Both the position numbers and the translations under genes were made by a program. A DNA stretch of 64,000 nt from JACKBC01 sp041391125. Lineage in GTDB: Bacteria > Chloroflexota > Anaerolineae > Caldilineales > Caldilineaceae. Location: contig JAWKON010000004.1 of the NCBI GenBank assembly GCA_041391125.1, positions 159,640 through 223,639 on the forward strand. The letters run 5' to 3'. Below the pieces are notes generated by a model that worked only from the letters and a program-made list of their open reading frames with translations, did not search any database and was not told the DNA's origin. Of the stretch, positions 17,503 through 28,175 are shown one piece after another. The stretch's first letter is position 1, and each line of letters opens with the position of its first letter.

Positions 17503-18789
17503 ATGCGCTTATCAAGAAACCTTGCAGAACCGACGCGTACCGACGGATCGTACTCTGGTGCTCCATTGCTTGCACTCACCAGCTTGCTGGAAACCGCGCC
17601 GCCAGCGAATCGCCCACGTTGCGTGTTGATTACCCATGTGCTGGACACCACTGTCCCCTTCATCGAAGCGGTGCACACCGTTTTCCCGGTAGTCTGCGTG
17701 GTTGCCATTCCTTATTCATGCTCCCCCTCCGCAGTGCAAATGTTACAAAAGAAGCGCTTCAAGGTTGTCATACCCACCTCGATTTGTGACACTTTCCTCA
17801 AAGCCGAAAAGCAGGTGGTGGAAGCACTAAAGGCGGAATCAACGCCTCTGTTGGTTCAAGAGGTGGGCGGCTATCTGGCAAAATCAACCGAACGCTTGGC
17901 TACTTTTCCACATTTCTTGGGCATCGTGGAGGATACCAATAACGGCCATTGGCGCTATGAGAGAAATAGCCCGCACCCGATTCCCGTCCTGTCGATGGCG
18001 CAAAGCCCGCTGAAGGCGGTTGAAGATTCGATCATTGGCGATGCCGTGCTCTTCAGCGTTGAAAGGATTTTACGCGAAGAGTTTAAGCTCATTTGCCAAG
18101 GTCTCAGGAGTGCCGTCATTGGCTTTGGCAAGATTGGTCGCTCGTGCGCCGTGGCCTTGAATGGTCGCGAAGCGGTTGTTTCCGTTTACGACATCAACCC
18201 TGCCAAAAATATCAGCGCAGAGGTGGAGGGATTCTTCCCCCAGCCCCTGCACGAGCTACTTGCCGAATCGGATCTAATTGTGGGGTGTACCGGGCAAACT
18301 TCAATCCGCCGTGCTGACATGTACTGTATCAAGAATGGCGCAATTCTGGCCAGCGCCAGTTCAAAGGCCGTTGAGTTTGCCCTGGCTGATTTTGAGCAGG
18401 AATGTGTGGTCACGAATTGCCATAAAGATCAGGGTAACGGTCTAAAATGCGAGGCTCTAAAACCGGATGAAGAGCCAGCTCTGATCCAGAAATATACGAA
18501 ACCAGATGGCACATACTTTTACGTTCTCAAACAAGGCACACCGGTCAACTTTAGAGATCACAGTATCTTGGGCAACGTCCTTGATCTGATCTTTAGCGAA
18601 CTCTTCCTCTGTATGCGTGAGGTGGCCGCACAATGCGCACCAAAAGGATTATCCAAATCATTACCTCGCCTACAGGACGAGGCGGCCAAAGCCTGGCTAA
18701 AAGCACACGCTGAAGAGTTTACACGGGTAGCCGATGATAAGATCTGGAGCTACCCGGAAAGTTTGAAGCTTGGATTGCCCAAGTGGTAG
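17503..18789 (+). CDS. S-adenosylhomocysteine hydrolase-like NAD-binding protein
   Basis: A 428-residue protein. The central Rossmann motif is GFGKIGRSCAVALNGREAVVSVYDINP (~205), matching the SAH-hydrolase GYGxVGKGxA loop. The Lys..Asp pair of SAH hydrolase (KSKFD) is kept as KAVED, but the EETTTG loop is EDTNNG and the DDGG loop is EVGG. True SAH hydrolase activity is therefore uncertain and the ligand may differ. The start at 17503 has AGGGAACAAG upstream. It converges with the minus-strand regulator, whose stop lies 8 bp downstream. Confidence 0.65.
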   Translation: MRLSRNLAEPTRTDGSYSGAPLLALTSLLETAPPANRPRCVLITHVLDTTVPFIEAVHTVFPVVCVVAIPYSCSPSAVQMLQKKRFKVVIPTSICDTFLKAEKQVVEALKAESTPLLVQEVGGYLAKSTERLATFPHFLGIVEDTNNGHWRYERNSPHPIPVLSMAQSPLKAVEDSIIGDAVLFSVERILREEFKLICQGLRSAVIGFGKIGRSCAVALNGREAVVSVYDINPAKNISAEVEGFFPQPLHELLAESDLIVGCTGQTSIRRADMYCIKNGAILASASSKAVEFALADFEQECVVTNCHKDQGNGLKCEALKPDEEPALIQKYTKPDGTYFYVLKQGTPVNFRDHSILGNVLDLIFSELFLCMREVAAQCAPKGLSKSLPRLQDEAAKAWLKAHAEEFTRVADDKIWSYPESLKLGLPKW

Positions 18790-18797
18790 AAAACATA

Positions 18798-21700
18798 TCA
18801 CAAACATTTGACCTGCGACAACTCGAGGAACAAATCCTGCAACTTTGCCTCCATCTGTTGGGCCATCTCTGTCACAATGACACGGGCCGCTTGTCGCAAG
18901 CTTTCAGCAGCAAGCGGCTCATCATTCCGCTGCGCCACCTCGGCCAGGCTCAGCAAGATCGGCCAAAGCGCCCGCTGCGAACCAAGTTTTTCCGCAGCAG
19001 CGCGCGCTTTGCAGCACCTCATGCGCTTCCTCAACATTTCCCATCCCCAACAACGCCCGCCCCTTGAGATGCAGCACATCCGCCCGCAGATACCAGATCC
19101 CTGCTTCGCACAGATCGCTGTACAGCGCATCCATCAAGCCAATAACCTGCTCACACGCGCCTTGGGCCAGCGCAAATTCGCCATGCGCCAGCCCCACCCG
19201 CACCCACATAAAGGGCATATAGCCAAAGCGCTCTTTGACCACCCGATAGTCGGCCAGCGCCGTCACCAGTGCCTGGGCCGCCGCTATGTCCCCTGGCGCA
19301 AGTACAGACAAATCTGCACGGCATGGGGCCAGAAGCGCAGAATGGGGAGCTGTTCCTCCGCCGTTTGGCGCGCCAGATTGGCCAGCGCCAGGCCCCGTTC
19401 CACATCGCCCAGCTCACCGTAGAGCAAGCCCAGATCGGCCCGCGTGCCAATCAGCGGCGTCAGGCTGTTGACCGATGCGGCAATGGCGACATCCTCCTCC
19501 ATGACCGCCAGCGCTTGCCCCGCCTGGCCCCGCTCCCAATGGATAAAGCCGAGCATAAAATGGCTTAGGGCTTGGGCATCCACGTTGTGGCTTTCCAGAC
19601 TCAGCCGATGGGCTTCCTCCGCATGGGCGACGGCTTGTGCATATTCCCCCGTCACCAAATAGGTCCAGTGCAGCCGCATGATGGCTTCGGAGAGCATGGG
19701 CAAATTGCCGAGCTGCTGCCAAAGCTCACGCGCCTCGGAGAGCGCCGCGCGGGCGCGCCGCCACTGACCAAAGCCGGCATAGGCGTAGAAGATATCGTGC
19801 AGAATAAACGCCAGTTGCTCCGATAGCTCCAGTCCGCGGGCCAACTCCAGCGCTTGTTCACCATAGGCCAGCCGCTCATAGCGGTCGCCGCCCGTGTAGG
19901 CGCTCAAAATGAGCAGATTCCACAAGACGGCGGCCTCGGCGGCCTGGTCGTTCAGTTCGAGAGCGATAGCGCGCCCGTTCGAGCAAGGCGCGCCCCTCGA
20001 TGGGATTGCGGGCAAAGTTCACGGTTATGCGGATGGCCGCGCGCGCCAAAAGTGAAGCGAGCACCATGGCCTGGTTGCCGCCCGCCTGTCCCACGCGCGC
20101 CATTTCTTCATAGACGGCAATTGCCTGATCATGGTGGGAACGCAATTCCAGTATCCGCCCGAGTCGCATATAGAGTTGGTGGAACTGCTCTAGCGTCGAT
20201 GGCTCTGCACTATGCGGCTCTCCCTGGCCAACCCAATGGCGCGGCGATAGTGACCTCTCTGCTTCGGCGTGGGCATAGACGGCAGCCGCCATGTCCCCGG
20301 CCACCATCCAAGTAGTGCCGCGCTCGCCGGTTGTCGCCGGCAATGGCAAAGTGGCGCGCCAGTTGCGGAGCCATGAGAGGGGCGTCGTCGGTGCAGCGTT
20401 TTTCCAGCTCGACAGCCACGGCGCGATGCAGATGGGCGCGCTGATGCGCATCCAAGCTGTTGTAGAGGTATTGCTGAAAGAGAATGTGGCGAAAGCTGTA
20501 TTGCGAGAGCTGTTGGGCGCCGACCTGTTGGCGTCCCTGCATGCGGATCAGGCGCTGCTCGCGGTCGAGCACGGCGCCCAGTTGGTTGGTCACCTGCCGT
20601 TCATCGGCGCCGTGGACTTGCGCAATAATTTCGGCGCAAAAGCTTTCCCCAGCCACGCTGGCTGCCTGCAGCAGTTCTTGCAGCCGTGGCGGCAGACGCT
20701 CAATGCGCTCCTTGATCACCCCTTCCACCCGCGCCGGCAGAATGTGCCAATCGAGCTGCGCCGACTCGATCCATGCGCCACACGCATTGCGGACCACATC
20801 ACCCCGCTCTTGCAGACCGTGCAGCATTTCGACGGTAAAGAGGGGGTGTCCCGCGGTTTGCCTGTAAAGGGCGTCGCGAAAAGATTGATCCAATCGGTTG
20901 GGTTCACTGTCAACGATGGCATCTATAAAGCGCCGCCCATCGGCCAGGTTGAGCCGCACATGAATCTCGCCCAAAGTGCTCTGTAATTCGTTCAGCAGCG
21001 GCTCCAGCGGATGGCGTTCACCGCCCCGCCCCAGCGCCACTTCCGCCGCCCGATAGAGCCCCACCAGCAGAATGCGCTGCCCACGCAGCTGACGACTCAG
21101 GTGAAAGAGCAAGCTGATGGAGCCCGCATCCGCCCACTGCAGATCGTCCACAATGAGCAACATGGGCTGCCGGTGCGCCAAGGATTGCAGCACGCGGGCG
21201 TATTGGGCAAAGAGATTGCTTTGCTGCAAGCCGGCCGCGCTCTGTTTCTGCTGATGGCGGGTGATCAACTCCTGTAGCCTCGCCAGCAACGCCTGACGCG
21301 GCGCAGAAATGGTGGCGGCCGCGCGGGCGACCAGGGGCGCGCTCAAAAGGAAAGTGTCTACCAGTTCGGGCCCGACGTCAAGCAGGGCTTCTATTGTATC
21401 CGGCGCCAGCCGCCACAAACGTTCGCCATAGCTCCGGCTCATAGCGCCGGCATCCCAATGCGTCTCAATATCGCCGGTCAGCAGCTCGAGTATTTCGCGG
21501 AAGGGCAGGTAGGGGTCGCCAATGCCCGTGTACGCATTACAGTGGCCGGTGGCCACGACCAGCTCGGCGTATTTCGCCTGGCTCAGGCGAGCAAAGGTCT
21601 GCGCCAACAGGGTCTTCCCATCGCCGGCCTCGCCCGTGATAAAAAGAATGCCGCCGCGGCCCGCCACCGCCGCCGTCAGGTGAGTTTCAAGGGTGGCCAA

Positions 21701-22087
21701 TTCGCGTTCCCGGTACACCAGCAGCGGCGCGGCTTGCTGTGCCTCACGGTCGGCGGAGGGCCAGAGGAAAGAGGGCAGCGAAATCAATGCGGGCGCCGTA
21801 AGCGGTGTGGGTACAAATTCGCCACGCGCCATGGCGATAAAGCGCTCTCGCTCCCGTTGGGGAATCAACAAATGGTCGGCCAACAGCGCGGCAATTTGGC
21901 GCGATGGCTGCCGCTCATCCCGTTCGATCTTTTTGATGGTGCTGGGCGAGCAGTTTACCTTACGCGCCAGCGCGGGCCGCGTGAGATCCAACGCCAGACG
22001 GCGCTGCTGAACCCAATAGCCGAACGAGATAATTTCGTGGCTCTGCCTTGACCGTATTTTTATAGAGCCGCTTTCAAGCTCTGTCAC
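18798..22087 (-). CDS. XRE-type HTH / AAA ATPase / TPR transcriptional regulator (frameshifted)
   Basis: One ~1090-residue regulator read in pieces. 20210-22087 holds the HTH (residues ~25-95: SPSTIKKIERDERQPSRQIAALLADHL), then Walker A GEAGDGKTLLAQ and Walker B MLLIVDDLQWADAGS with a helical ATPase lid. 19876-20315, 19284-20015 and 18922-19311 continue the TPR region. 18798-19060 gives the closing LRQAARVIVTEMAQQMEAKLQDLFLELSQVKCL. Frame breaks lie near 20290, 20000, 19300 and 19070. GTG is the start, and it overlaps the stop of the upstream ATPase gene by 4 bp. Such STAND-like proteins sense a ligand through TPRs. The sequence between breaks is intact. Confidence 0.65.
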
Positions 22088-23661
22088 TCCACAAATTCCC
22101 CAATCCGCACCAGGTAAACGTGAATCGTCTTGCTCCCCACCGTCAGCGCAAACTCCAACTCCGCGCCAGGCAGCTTGCCATAAACTTTGGGCCGAGCGTG
22201 GAAAACCACAAAATAGCCTTCTGGCTCACCCTCCGTTTCCAAATAGGTGGCCAACTGCTGCACGCCCTTATCGAATTCCGCCTTGCCCCGCCAAATCTTG
22301 GTTTCGACAATATAGCGCCGTCCCTGATAGACCACAATCAGATCCAGCCGCCCCGGCCCACTGGGAACCTCCACAAAGGTTTCGCTGCCCACCTGCCGCA
22401 TGAGAATATCCAGGTATGCGCTCAGCAGGTACTGCCCCGTGGCCTCCTGCGGCATCTCTGTGACCTTGAACGCCTCGCGCCCGCGGCGCTCCACAAAGTG
22501 GCGAAAGTGAGAGAGGATGGTCAACATCTGCAGCGCGCCCTCCGCTGCATAGGGGCGAAAATCGTGGCCGTTGACCAAAATGTCAGCGCTCAAGCCAATC
22601 TCAAAGGGCGTAAAGTGGTCGATGAGCACCCGCTCATAAATGGGGTTGGCGACCTGGCAATTGCCCGCGGCGGTCTCGCTGATCACGCCATACATCTCCA
22701 GCGTCTTGACCACCGGGCTGTTGCGGGTAAAGGGATAGATAGCGCCAAAAAGAATGCGCAGGACTTCATCCTGATATTCAGCCGCATGGCGTTGCAGCGT
22801 TTCAAAGTTGTAATTGCTCTCGCGCACAAGCTGATCGCGCGCCCGCTGCACTTGCGACCGCGTCACCAGCGCGGCGCGATTGGTCGCCACTTCTTCCGTC
22901 GTAATGGCCGCTAGCCGGTTGACCAAAAAGGGCTGGCCGGCCGTCTGGCCGTAAATTTCGTCAACGGCCTCGGCGGCAAAAGGCTGTCCGGTCTCAGTTG
23001 TATATTGAGCCAGCAGATCCGCCACTTGGGCATGCGAGAAATCGGGCAGCCGCATCTGGCGCGCAATATTGAACGGGCTGCTGCGGCCTAAATTCAGCGC
23101 CGCAATATTTTGAATGCCGATGAGAACGACGCTGTGGACGCTGCGCGGCGGATCGCTGTTCAAATAGATAGCGCGCCAAGTCTGTAATAGATCTGAAATT
23201 GCGGCTTGAGGAATCGAGTCGAATTCATCGATGATTATGACGATTTGATGATCGGGCAACAAGCGATGACAAGCTTCAAAAAAACGGCGTAAGCGAAAGA
23301 AACTTGTCGGAGATTCGCCATCTACGAGCTTTTCCAATGCGTCATGTTTGGGGGGAGACTTCTCTTGCACCATCGGCAAAAGTCGCTGCCCAAAATCCCA
23401 ATGAAATGCTTGCAAAAAATCGACGACAGGGAGATCTTCAAACCCCTCAAAATCAAGCAAAACCGGCAGATAGGCTTCATCTTCCGCCAATGTATCGCGC
23501 AACTGGCGCAGCAAGGTCGTCTTGCCCATCTGCCGCGGCGCGAAGATGGTGAAACAATGCCCTTCCTCAATCTGCGCACGCAACTCGTTGAGCAACGACG
23601 AGCGCGGTACGAAGTAATGTTTTTGTGGGTCGATGGGGCCGTACGTATTAAAGTAGCGCAT
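22084..23661 (-). CDS. AAA-like ATPase with C-terminal PD-(D/E)XK nuclease-like domain
   Basis: A 525-residue protein. The N-terminal AAA domain has MRYFNTYGPIDPQKHYFVPR, Walker A APRQMGKTTLLRQL (~residue 42) and Walker B IVIIIDEFDSIP (~145). A winged-helix-like linker follows (FTRNSPVVKTLEMYGVI). The C-terminal ~110 residues carry GRLDLIVVYQGRRYIVETKIW, the D..ExK pattern of the restriction-endonuclease fold. Such genes are scattered accessory ATPases, probably acting on nucleic acid or in defence, but the role is not known. The stop overlaps the start of the regulator downstream by 4 bp (GTGA). Confidence 0.75.
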   Translation of the reverse strand: MRYFNTYGPIDPQKHYFVPRSSLLNELRAQIEEGHCFTIFAPRQMGKTTLLRQLRDTLAEDEAYLPVLLDFEGFEDLPVVDFLQAFHWDFGQRLLPMVQEKSPPKHDALEKLVDGESPTSFFRLRRFFEACHRLLPDHQIVIIIDEFDSIPQAAISDLLQTWRAIYLNSDPPRSVHSVVLIGIQNIAALNLGRSSPFNIARQMRLPDFSHAQVADLLAQYTTETGQPFAAEAVDEIYGQTAGQPFLVNRLAAITTEEVATNRAALVTRSQVQRARDQLVRESNYNFETLQRHAAEYQDEVLRILFGAIYPFTRNSPVVKTLEMYGVISETAAGNCQVANPIYERVLIDHFTPFEIGLSADILVNGHDFRPYAAEGALQMLTILSHFRHFVERRGREAFKVTEMPQEATGQYLLSAYLDILMRQVGSETFVEVPSGPGRLDLIVVYQGRRYIVETKIWRGKAEFDKGVQQLATYLETEGEPEGYFVVFHARPKVYGKLPGAELEFALTVGSKTIHVYLVRIGEFVE

Positions 23662-23667
23662 GGGACT

Positions 23668-23673
23668 ATTATA
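23668..23673 (-). promoter_or_regulatory. -10 box of a likely leaderless promoter for the AAA-nuclease gene
   Basis: TATAAT lies six bases from the ATG at 23661 on the minus strand. With transcription starting about seven bases downstream, the mRNA would begin at or beside the ATG. No ribosome site is present, which agrees with a leaderless message. A -35 is not clear. Confidence 0.55.
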
Positions 23674-23699
23674 CCATGTACCCGGCTATAAGCGATGAA

Positions 23700-24042
23700 C
23701 GTTTGAACCGGCGTTCTGCTATCCCACCGCTATTTGGGCCTCCGTAAAGCCGGCAAGCCCACCCCCGTGAATTTAAAGTCCTCATCACCAGAGATTGCCT
23801 GTCCAGTTATCCCGCGCAACAACGTTCCCGCCCCAATTCGGCATTCTAATTCCAACCTTCAATGGTCATTCGGACAGGATCTGACCTAGCCATACCACTA
23901 GCCTAAAACTGTTCCAATGATGGGTGTCTGTGGAACGATTCTGGTCGATAATGAAAGACGAGACACCCCACAATGAAAGGTGGGCATCTCAAACAGTTAT
24001 CATTTCGAGATACGAAGCTGTCCTAAAGTGCGGGGGACGGGC
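23700..24042. other. intergenic region between the AAA-nuclease gene and the A/V-ATPase operon
   Basis: About 340 bp without a credible gene. The promoter for the ATPase operon should lie here, but I could not assign one. A short frame at 23924 (SVERFWSIMKDE..H) resembles the end of IS3-type transposases, too little to call. A GGGTGTCT/AGACACCC pair about 40 bp apart is the only hairpin seen. Confidence 0.35.
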
Positions 24043-24393
24043 ATGGCAAACACGCAAGCAGAATCACCGCAGCAAATCATGCTCAAACGGTTGCTGCAAA
24101 CAGAGAAAGAGGCGCAAGCGCGGCGGCAGCAGGCCCAACAGCAGCGCGATCAGATGCAGACGGAGAGCATGGCACAGAACAAGCAGTTGCTCGAATCGGC
24201 GCGCGCCAACGCTAACGCCGAAGTAGAAATCCGCCAACGGCAGATGCAAGCTGAACTTGACGCCGAACGCCAACAGCTTGCCGCGGCCACGCAGTCCCAA
24301 ATTGAGACCATGCAGCGCACAGCCCACAGCCACATGGAGGCCGCCGTGGCCTTCCTGGTCGATTGGGTTACCGGAAAGGCCGCGCAGCCATGA
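24043..24393 (+). CDS. A/V-type ATPase peripheral-stalk coiled-coil subunit (H/G type)
   Basis: A 116-residue protein that is nearly all charged heptad-like coiled coil (LLQTEKEAQARRQQAQQQRDQMQTES.., then ANAEVEIRQRQMQAELDAERQQ), ending in a short helix VAFLVDWVTGK. This is the form of subunit H/G, which pairs with subunit E to make the peripheral stalk that holds the stator. It is the first gene of the nine-gene A/V-ATPase operon, and its stop overlaps the next ATG by ATGA. A purine-rich GGGGGACGG precedes the ATG at 24043. Confidence 0.7.
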   Translation: MANTQAESPQQIMLKRLLQTEKEAQARRQQAQQQRDQMQTESMAQNKQLLESARANANAEVEIRQRQMQAELDAERQQLAAATQSQIETMQRTAHSHMEAAVAFLVDWVTGKAAQP

Positions 24394-25458
24394 CCGTCCT
24401 CCTGGGCGCCGCCCGCTACGCCGCGGCCAGCGCGCGGGTCCACGCGCTCTTTGCCCAATTTATGCCGGCGGCGCTTTGGGTAGAGCTGCTCGACGCACCC
24501 GATGTGGGCGCCGTGCTCAATTCCTTGCACCAAACGGCTTATGCCGACCGGCTGGCCCGCATCGCTGCTGCCCATCCGGATGTCATCACGATTGAGCGGG
24601 TTTTGTGGCAACATTGGGTGCAGATGGCGCGCCGTCCCTTTGCGCTATTGCAAGGCAACAGTCGGGAATTGCTGGAGTGGTATTGGCGACGCCAGGAGTT
24701 GAACAATTTAAAGACCGTTCTGCGGGCAGTTCATCACCGCCGCCGGAACAGTTTTGCCGGCCCTCATCCCCCTCGGGATAGCAAGCGAACTGCCGTGGCG
24801 CACATTGGCCGCCGCCAGAGCGATCCCTGATCTCATTGAACGCCTGCGCAAGACATGGTATGGCACGGTGTTGCAGAACGCATTGGAGCAATATCGGCAG
24901 CGCCAGTCCGTCTTTGTGCTCGAAGTGGCGCTGGAGCTGGCCTACTATCGGCGCCTGCGCGATCTGATCGCACAGCTACACGGGCGCGACCGGCGGGAAG
25001 CGGAGCAATTCATCGGCTTTTGGATCGACGCCCAAAATCTGCTCTGGGCCTATCGTTACCGCATCTACGCGCGCCTTTCCCCCGAAGAGATCTTGAACTA
25101 TACGCTGCATCGCAACCTGCGCGTCAATGCCGAAGTGGTGCGCGCCGTGGCGTTGGGGGCGCCGCTGCTGGAGACTGTTGAAGCGCTGTGGCCCCGGCTC
25201 ATGCCCGCGGTGCAGAGCCTGGCTGATCTGTCCGAGCGTGACGCCTTGCCGCGGCTGGAACTGCTGTTGTGGCGTCATCTCTATGCATTGGCCACCCAGA
25301 CGCGGGCCGGCGCCGCGCTCCATTTGGGTGCGGTATTGGCCTATGAAGTGCTGTTGGAAAGCGAAGTGCGCGACTTGGTGACGATTGTTGAAGGCAAGAC
25401 CGCCAACCGTTCCGCCGCCCAACTGCAACCCTATCTCATCCGGGAACAGCTAAAGTGA
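24390..25458 (+). CDS. A/V-type ATPase subunit C (AC39/d type), frameshifted
   Basis: The first frame runs MTVLLGAARYAAASARVHALFAQF.. ELNNLKTVLRAVHHRRR. The second frame starts at about 24752 and gives LPALIPLGIASELPWRTLAAA.. to the stop at 25458. Two one-base deletions near 24742 and 24752 restore HHRRPEQFLPALIPLG, which fits the family. The ~355 residues and the repeated helical bundles with the NLKT motif are those of subunit C/d, the cap linking the central rotor to the proteolipid ring. ATGA overlap with subunit H. Confidence 0.7.
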
Positions 25459-25507
25459 AATCGGTTTGAGACCAGACTTTGGCAGTTCAGGTATGAAACC
25501 AGAGTAG

Positions 25508-25646
25508 CGGCGGTTGAGTAGGCCCGGCAGTTTGGGCCTTGGGAGCGGTAGCGGCCGTATCGAAACCAAAGCGCGCCCCAGGGGCGCCCGACCCGTGTAC
25601 TTGGTTTCGATACGGCTGCCAACTGCCGCAGCCTACTCAACCGCCG
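25508..25646. repeat. junction inverted repeat, copy A (complete)
   Basis: 139 bp whose ends CGGCGGTTGAGTAGGC and GCCTACTCAACCGCCG are inverted. The inner words GCCGTATCGAAACCAA and TTGGTTTCGATACGGC are also inverted, around a GC-rich core. It lies wholly between subunits C and I. Six more copies or halves occur in the window, most of them at gene junctions between 25 and 50 kb. Confidence 0.8.
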
Positions 25647-25705
25647 TTCACTGGCACTTTCAGCAGTCCACAAACAGATCGCAAAGTGGGCGAATAAGGC
25701 GAGCC

Positions 25706-27625
25706 ATGTTTATACCGGAACGCATGCGCGAGGTGAACCTCTTTATTTATGAAGAAGATATCCAGGCCGTGACCCTGGCGCTGGCCCAATTGGGCATGTT
25801 GCAAATCGAGGTGGATGTCGATGCCAAGGAAGCCACGTTGGCCGGTCACTGGTCCGCGCTGGCCACGGCTTATGGCACGCACGAACGCCGTTTTGCCGAG
25901 CTATTAGATGCGCTCCAAGTGGATCGACGCGCCAGCGAGCTGCCCACAGCCATTGACGTGGGTAACGACCTCAGTCACCTGGCAGCCACATTGCAGCAGG
26001 CCGAAGAGGCCATCACACAGTGGCAGCAGCGCGATCAGGCCATGCAGGCGACGGCGGCCCATCTACAGTTGCTCATCGAACAGCTACGCCTGCTGGCGCC
26101 GCTGAATATTCCGCTCGAGCATTTGACCGCGCTGCGCGACATCCATCTGACCGTCGGCGCCATACCCACGGTCAATCTCACGCGCATCCAAACGGCCCTC
26201 TTTCGCATTCCGTTTGTCATCATCCCGGCGTTTCAAAACGGCGCGCGTACATTGGTCTTTGCCGCCACCACGCCGGAGCACGCGCCGATTCTGGACCGCG
26301 CGCTGCACAGCGCGTTCTTTGAACCCATCCCGCTGCCGGCCGATGTCGAGGGGCTGCCCGCGCAGGCGTTGACGGAGTTTCTCGCGCGCGCAGATCAGAT
26401 GACTGCGCAGAAGAACGCGTTGATTGCCGAACGCGCTGCGCTGGCCGCCACCTGGCGCGCACCGCTCCAAGCCGCCTGGAATCACGCCCGCGTCTGCCGC
26501 ACCCTGGCCGATGCCATCAGCCACTTCCCGCTGCAGGGGCAGATCTATTTGATCGCCGGCTGGACGCCGGTCTCGGCGCTGCCCAATTTGACGGCCACCG
26601 TGCAAGCGATCACGGAGAAGCGGGCCATTATCGAAGTGCTGGAGCCCGATGAAGCGCGCTTGCAGGTACCCACGTTGCTGCGCAATCCCCCCGTGCTGGC
26701 CGCGTTCGAGGGGCTGGTCACCACCTTTGGTCTGCCCGCCTACAACGAACTCGACCCCACGCCGCTGGTTGGCCTGACCTTTGTGTTGATGTACGGCATG
26801 ATGTTTGGCGATATTGGGCATGGTCTGCTGCTGGTGCTGGTGGGGTTGTGGCTGCGCTATCGTCAAGGGAATGGGCACGATGGCGTTGGCCAGTTGGCGC
26901 CCGTGCTCATCGTTGCCGGGCTCAGCGCCACGCTCTTTGGTGCGCTCTACGGCGCGGTCCTGGGCATGCCGCTGATCGCGCCGCTCTGGGTGCGCCCCCT
27001 CGACAGCATGACCGATCTGTTGCTGGCCGCGGTGCTGGCCGGTGTGGTTGTCCTCAACCTGGGCTTTGCCCTGCAACTCTTCATCGCCGGGCGCACCCGC
27101 GATTGGGCGACCTTTCTGCTCGACAAAAATGGTTTGACCGGTCTGTGGCTCTACTGGAGTCTATTGGGCGGCGGGCTGGCCCTTTGGCAGGGCTATCTGA
27201 CGACAAATCGCTGGCTGTTGCTCATCCTGGCGCCGACGCTGCTGCTCTTTTTCAATGGTCCGCTGCGGCGGCTGGTGACGGGGCAATCACCGCCGCTGGT
27301 CGAGCGTTGGGGCGAGTACAGCGTGCTGGCATTTTTCGAACTGTTGAGGCGTTCATCGCCTATGGCGGCAACAGCCTCTCCTTTGTGCGACTGGGCGCCT
27401 TTGCCGTAGCCCACGAAGCTGACCGAGCCAGGTGGTGCTGCTGCTGGCCGGTCAAACGGGCAGCCCGCGCTGGTTCATCGCTGGCTATCGGCACGGTGAT
27501 CATCGTGGGCTTTGAAGGGCTGATCGTCGGGATTCAGACGCTGCGTCTCGAATATTATGAATTTTTCGGCAAATTCTTCCGCGACGGACGCCCCTTTCAC
27601 GTCGCTGCGCCTGGCCGGGTTGTGA
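25706..27625 (+). CDS. A/V-type ATPase subunit I (a-type stator), frameshifted at the C-terminus
   Basis: About 640 residues. The cytoplasmic half starts MFIPERMREVNLFIYEEDIQAVTLALAQLGMLQIEV, the usual start of subunit I. The membrane half begins near residue 350 (LTFVLMYGMMFGDIGHGLLLVLVGLW) and has seven to eight helices. The frame is lost at about 27350 and 27430. In the other frames it continues VEAFIAYGGNSLSFVRLGAFAVAHEA, QVVLLLAGQTG, VIIVGFEGLIVGIQTLRLEYYEFFGKFF and a probable SLRLAGL end at 27625. The GGNSLSFVRLGAFAVAH helix corresponds to the segment with the essential Arg lining the ion path. Subunit I forms the stator half-channels. Confidence 0.75.
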
Positions 27626-27647
27626 TATGCCGAAGTCCGGTTATAGA

Positions 27648-27700
27648 GCGGAGGCTGAGCTTGTCGAAGCCGCAGCGGCTTCGACAAGCTCAGCCTCCGC
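27648..27700. repeat. perfect 26-bp palindrome between subunits I and K
   Basis: Two 26-bp perfect arms (27648-27673 and 27675-27700) with a single base between them, containing GAGCTTGTCGAAGCC. The outer flanks CGAAGTCCGG and AAGTCGGACTT also pair. The word GCTTCGACAAGCTC is common in repeat families of many bacteria. It may act as an mRNA hairpin that shields or ends the upstream message. Confidence 0.75.
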
Positions 27701-27739
27701 AAAGTCGGACTTTTTGCGACATCCGTAGGAGCAATCAAC

Positions 27740-28092
27740 TATGAAACCGATTCGTATCGCCAAGCTATTCATATCCGTGGCCTTGCTGGCGTTGAATACA
27801 TCCGTCGCCGTTGGCGATTGGGCCTTGCCCTGTTACTTGGGCTGAGCGGGGCGCCAGGATTGGCCACGCCGCCCCGCTGGCGCAGACCGGCGCCGTCACC
27901 CAGGATGTATCGACGGTGCGGCCCTGGCCATTGGCCTCGCCGCCATTGGCGCCGGTATTGCCGTGGGCATCTGGCGCGCCGCCGCCATTGGCGCCATGCC
28001 GAAAACCGGAAATTCTGGGCCGGGCGCTGATTGTCGTCGGTCTCGCCGAGGGGATTGCCATCTACGGGCTGATTATTTCATTTATGATCTTG
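27740..28092 (+). CDS. A/V-type ATPase proteolipid subunit K (c), frameshifted
   Basis: An N-terminal leader helix (MKPIRIAKLFISVALLALNTS) is followed, through two or three frame breaks, by DGAALAIGLAAIGAGIAVGIW (first helix of the hairpin) and RALIVVGLAEGIAIYGLIISFMILT (second helix). This is one two-helix hairpin with a single membrane Glu in GLAEGIAIYG, the ion-binding residue. The rotor ring is built from these subunits. The message would be read in three frames and the end is uncertain. A TAG would follow ILT at 28092 if one T is removed. Confidence 0.6.
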
Positions 28093-28175
28093 ACGTTAGC
28101 CGATCACCTCTCCGTAGCCCTCCCTCGAGGGGAGGAGGCTGGGAGGGGTCTATGCCGGAATGAGCACATATCACG

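Noticed and set aside
23924..23970. Possible transposase remnant (SVERFWSIMKDE..H)
   Set aside because: Only about 15 residues resemble the C-terminal part of IS3-type transposases, with no D-D-E context and no terminal repeats.
27648..27700. Phage or integron attachment site
   Set aside because: The palindrome is perfect, but no integrase, tRNA gene or second copy of a core site is nearby.
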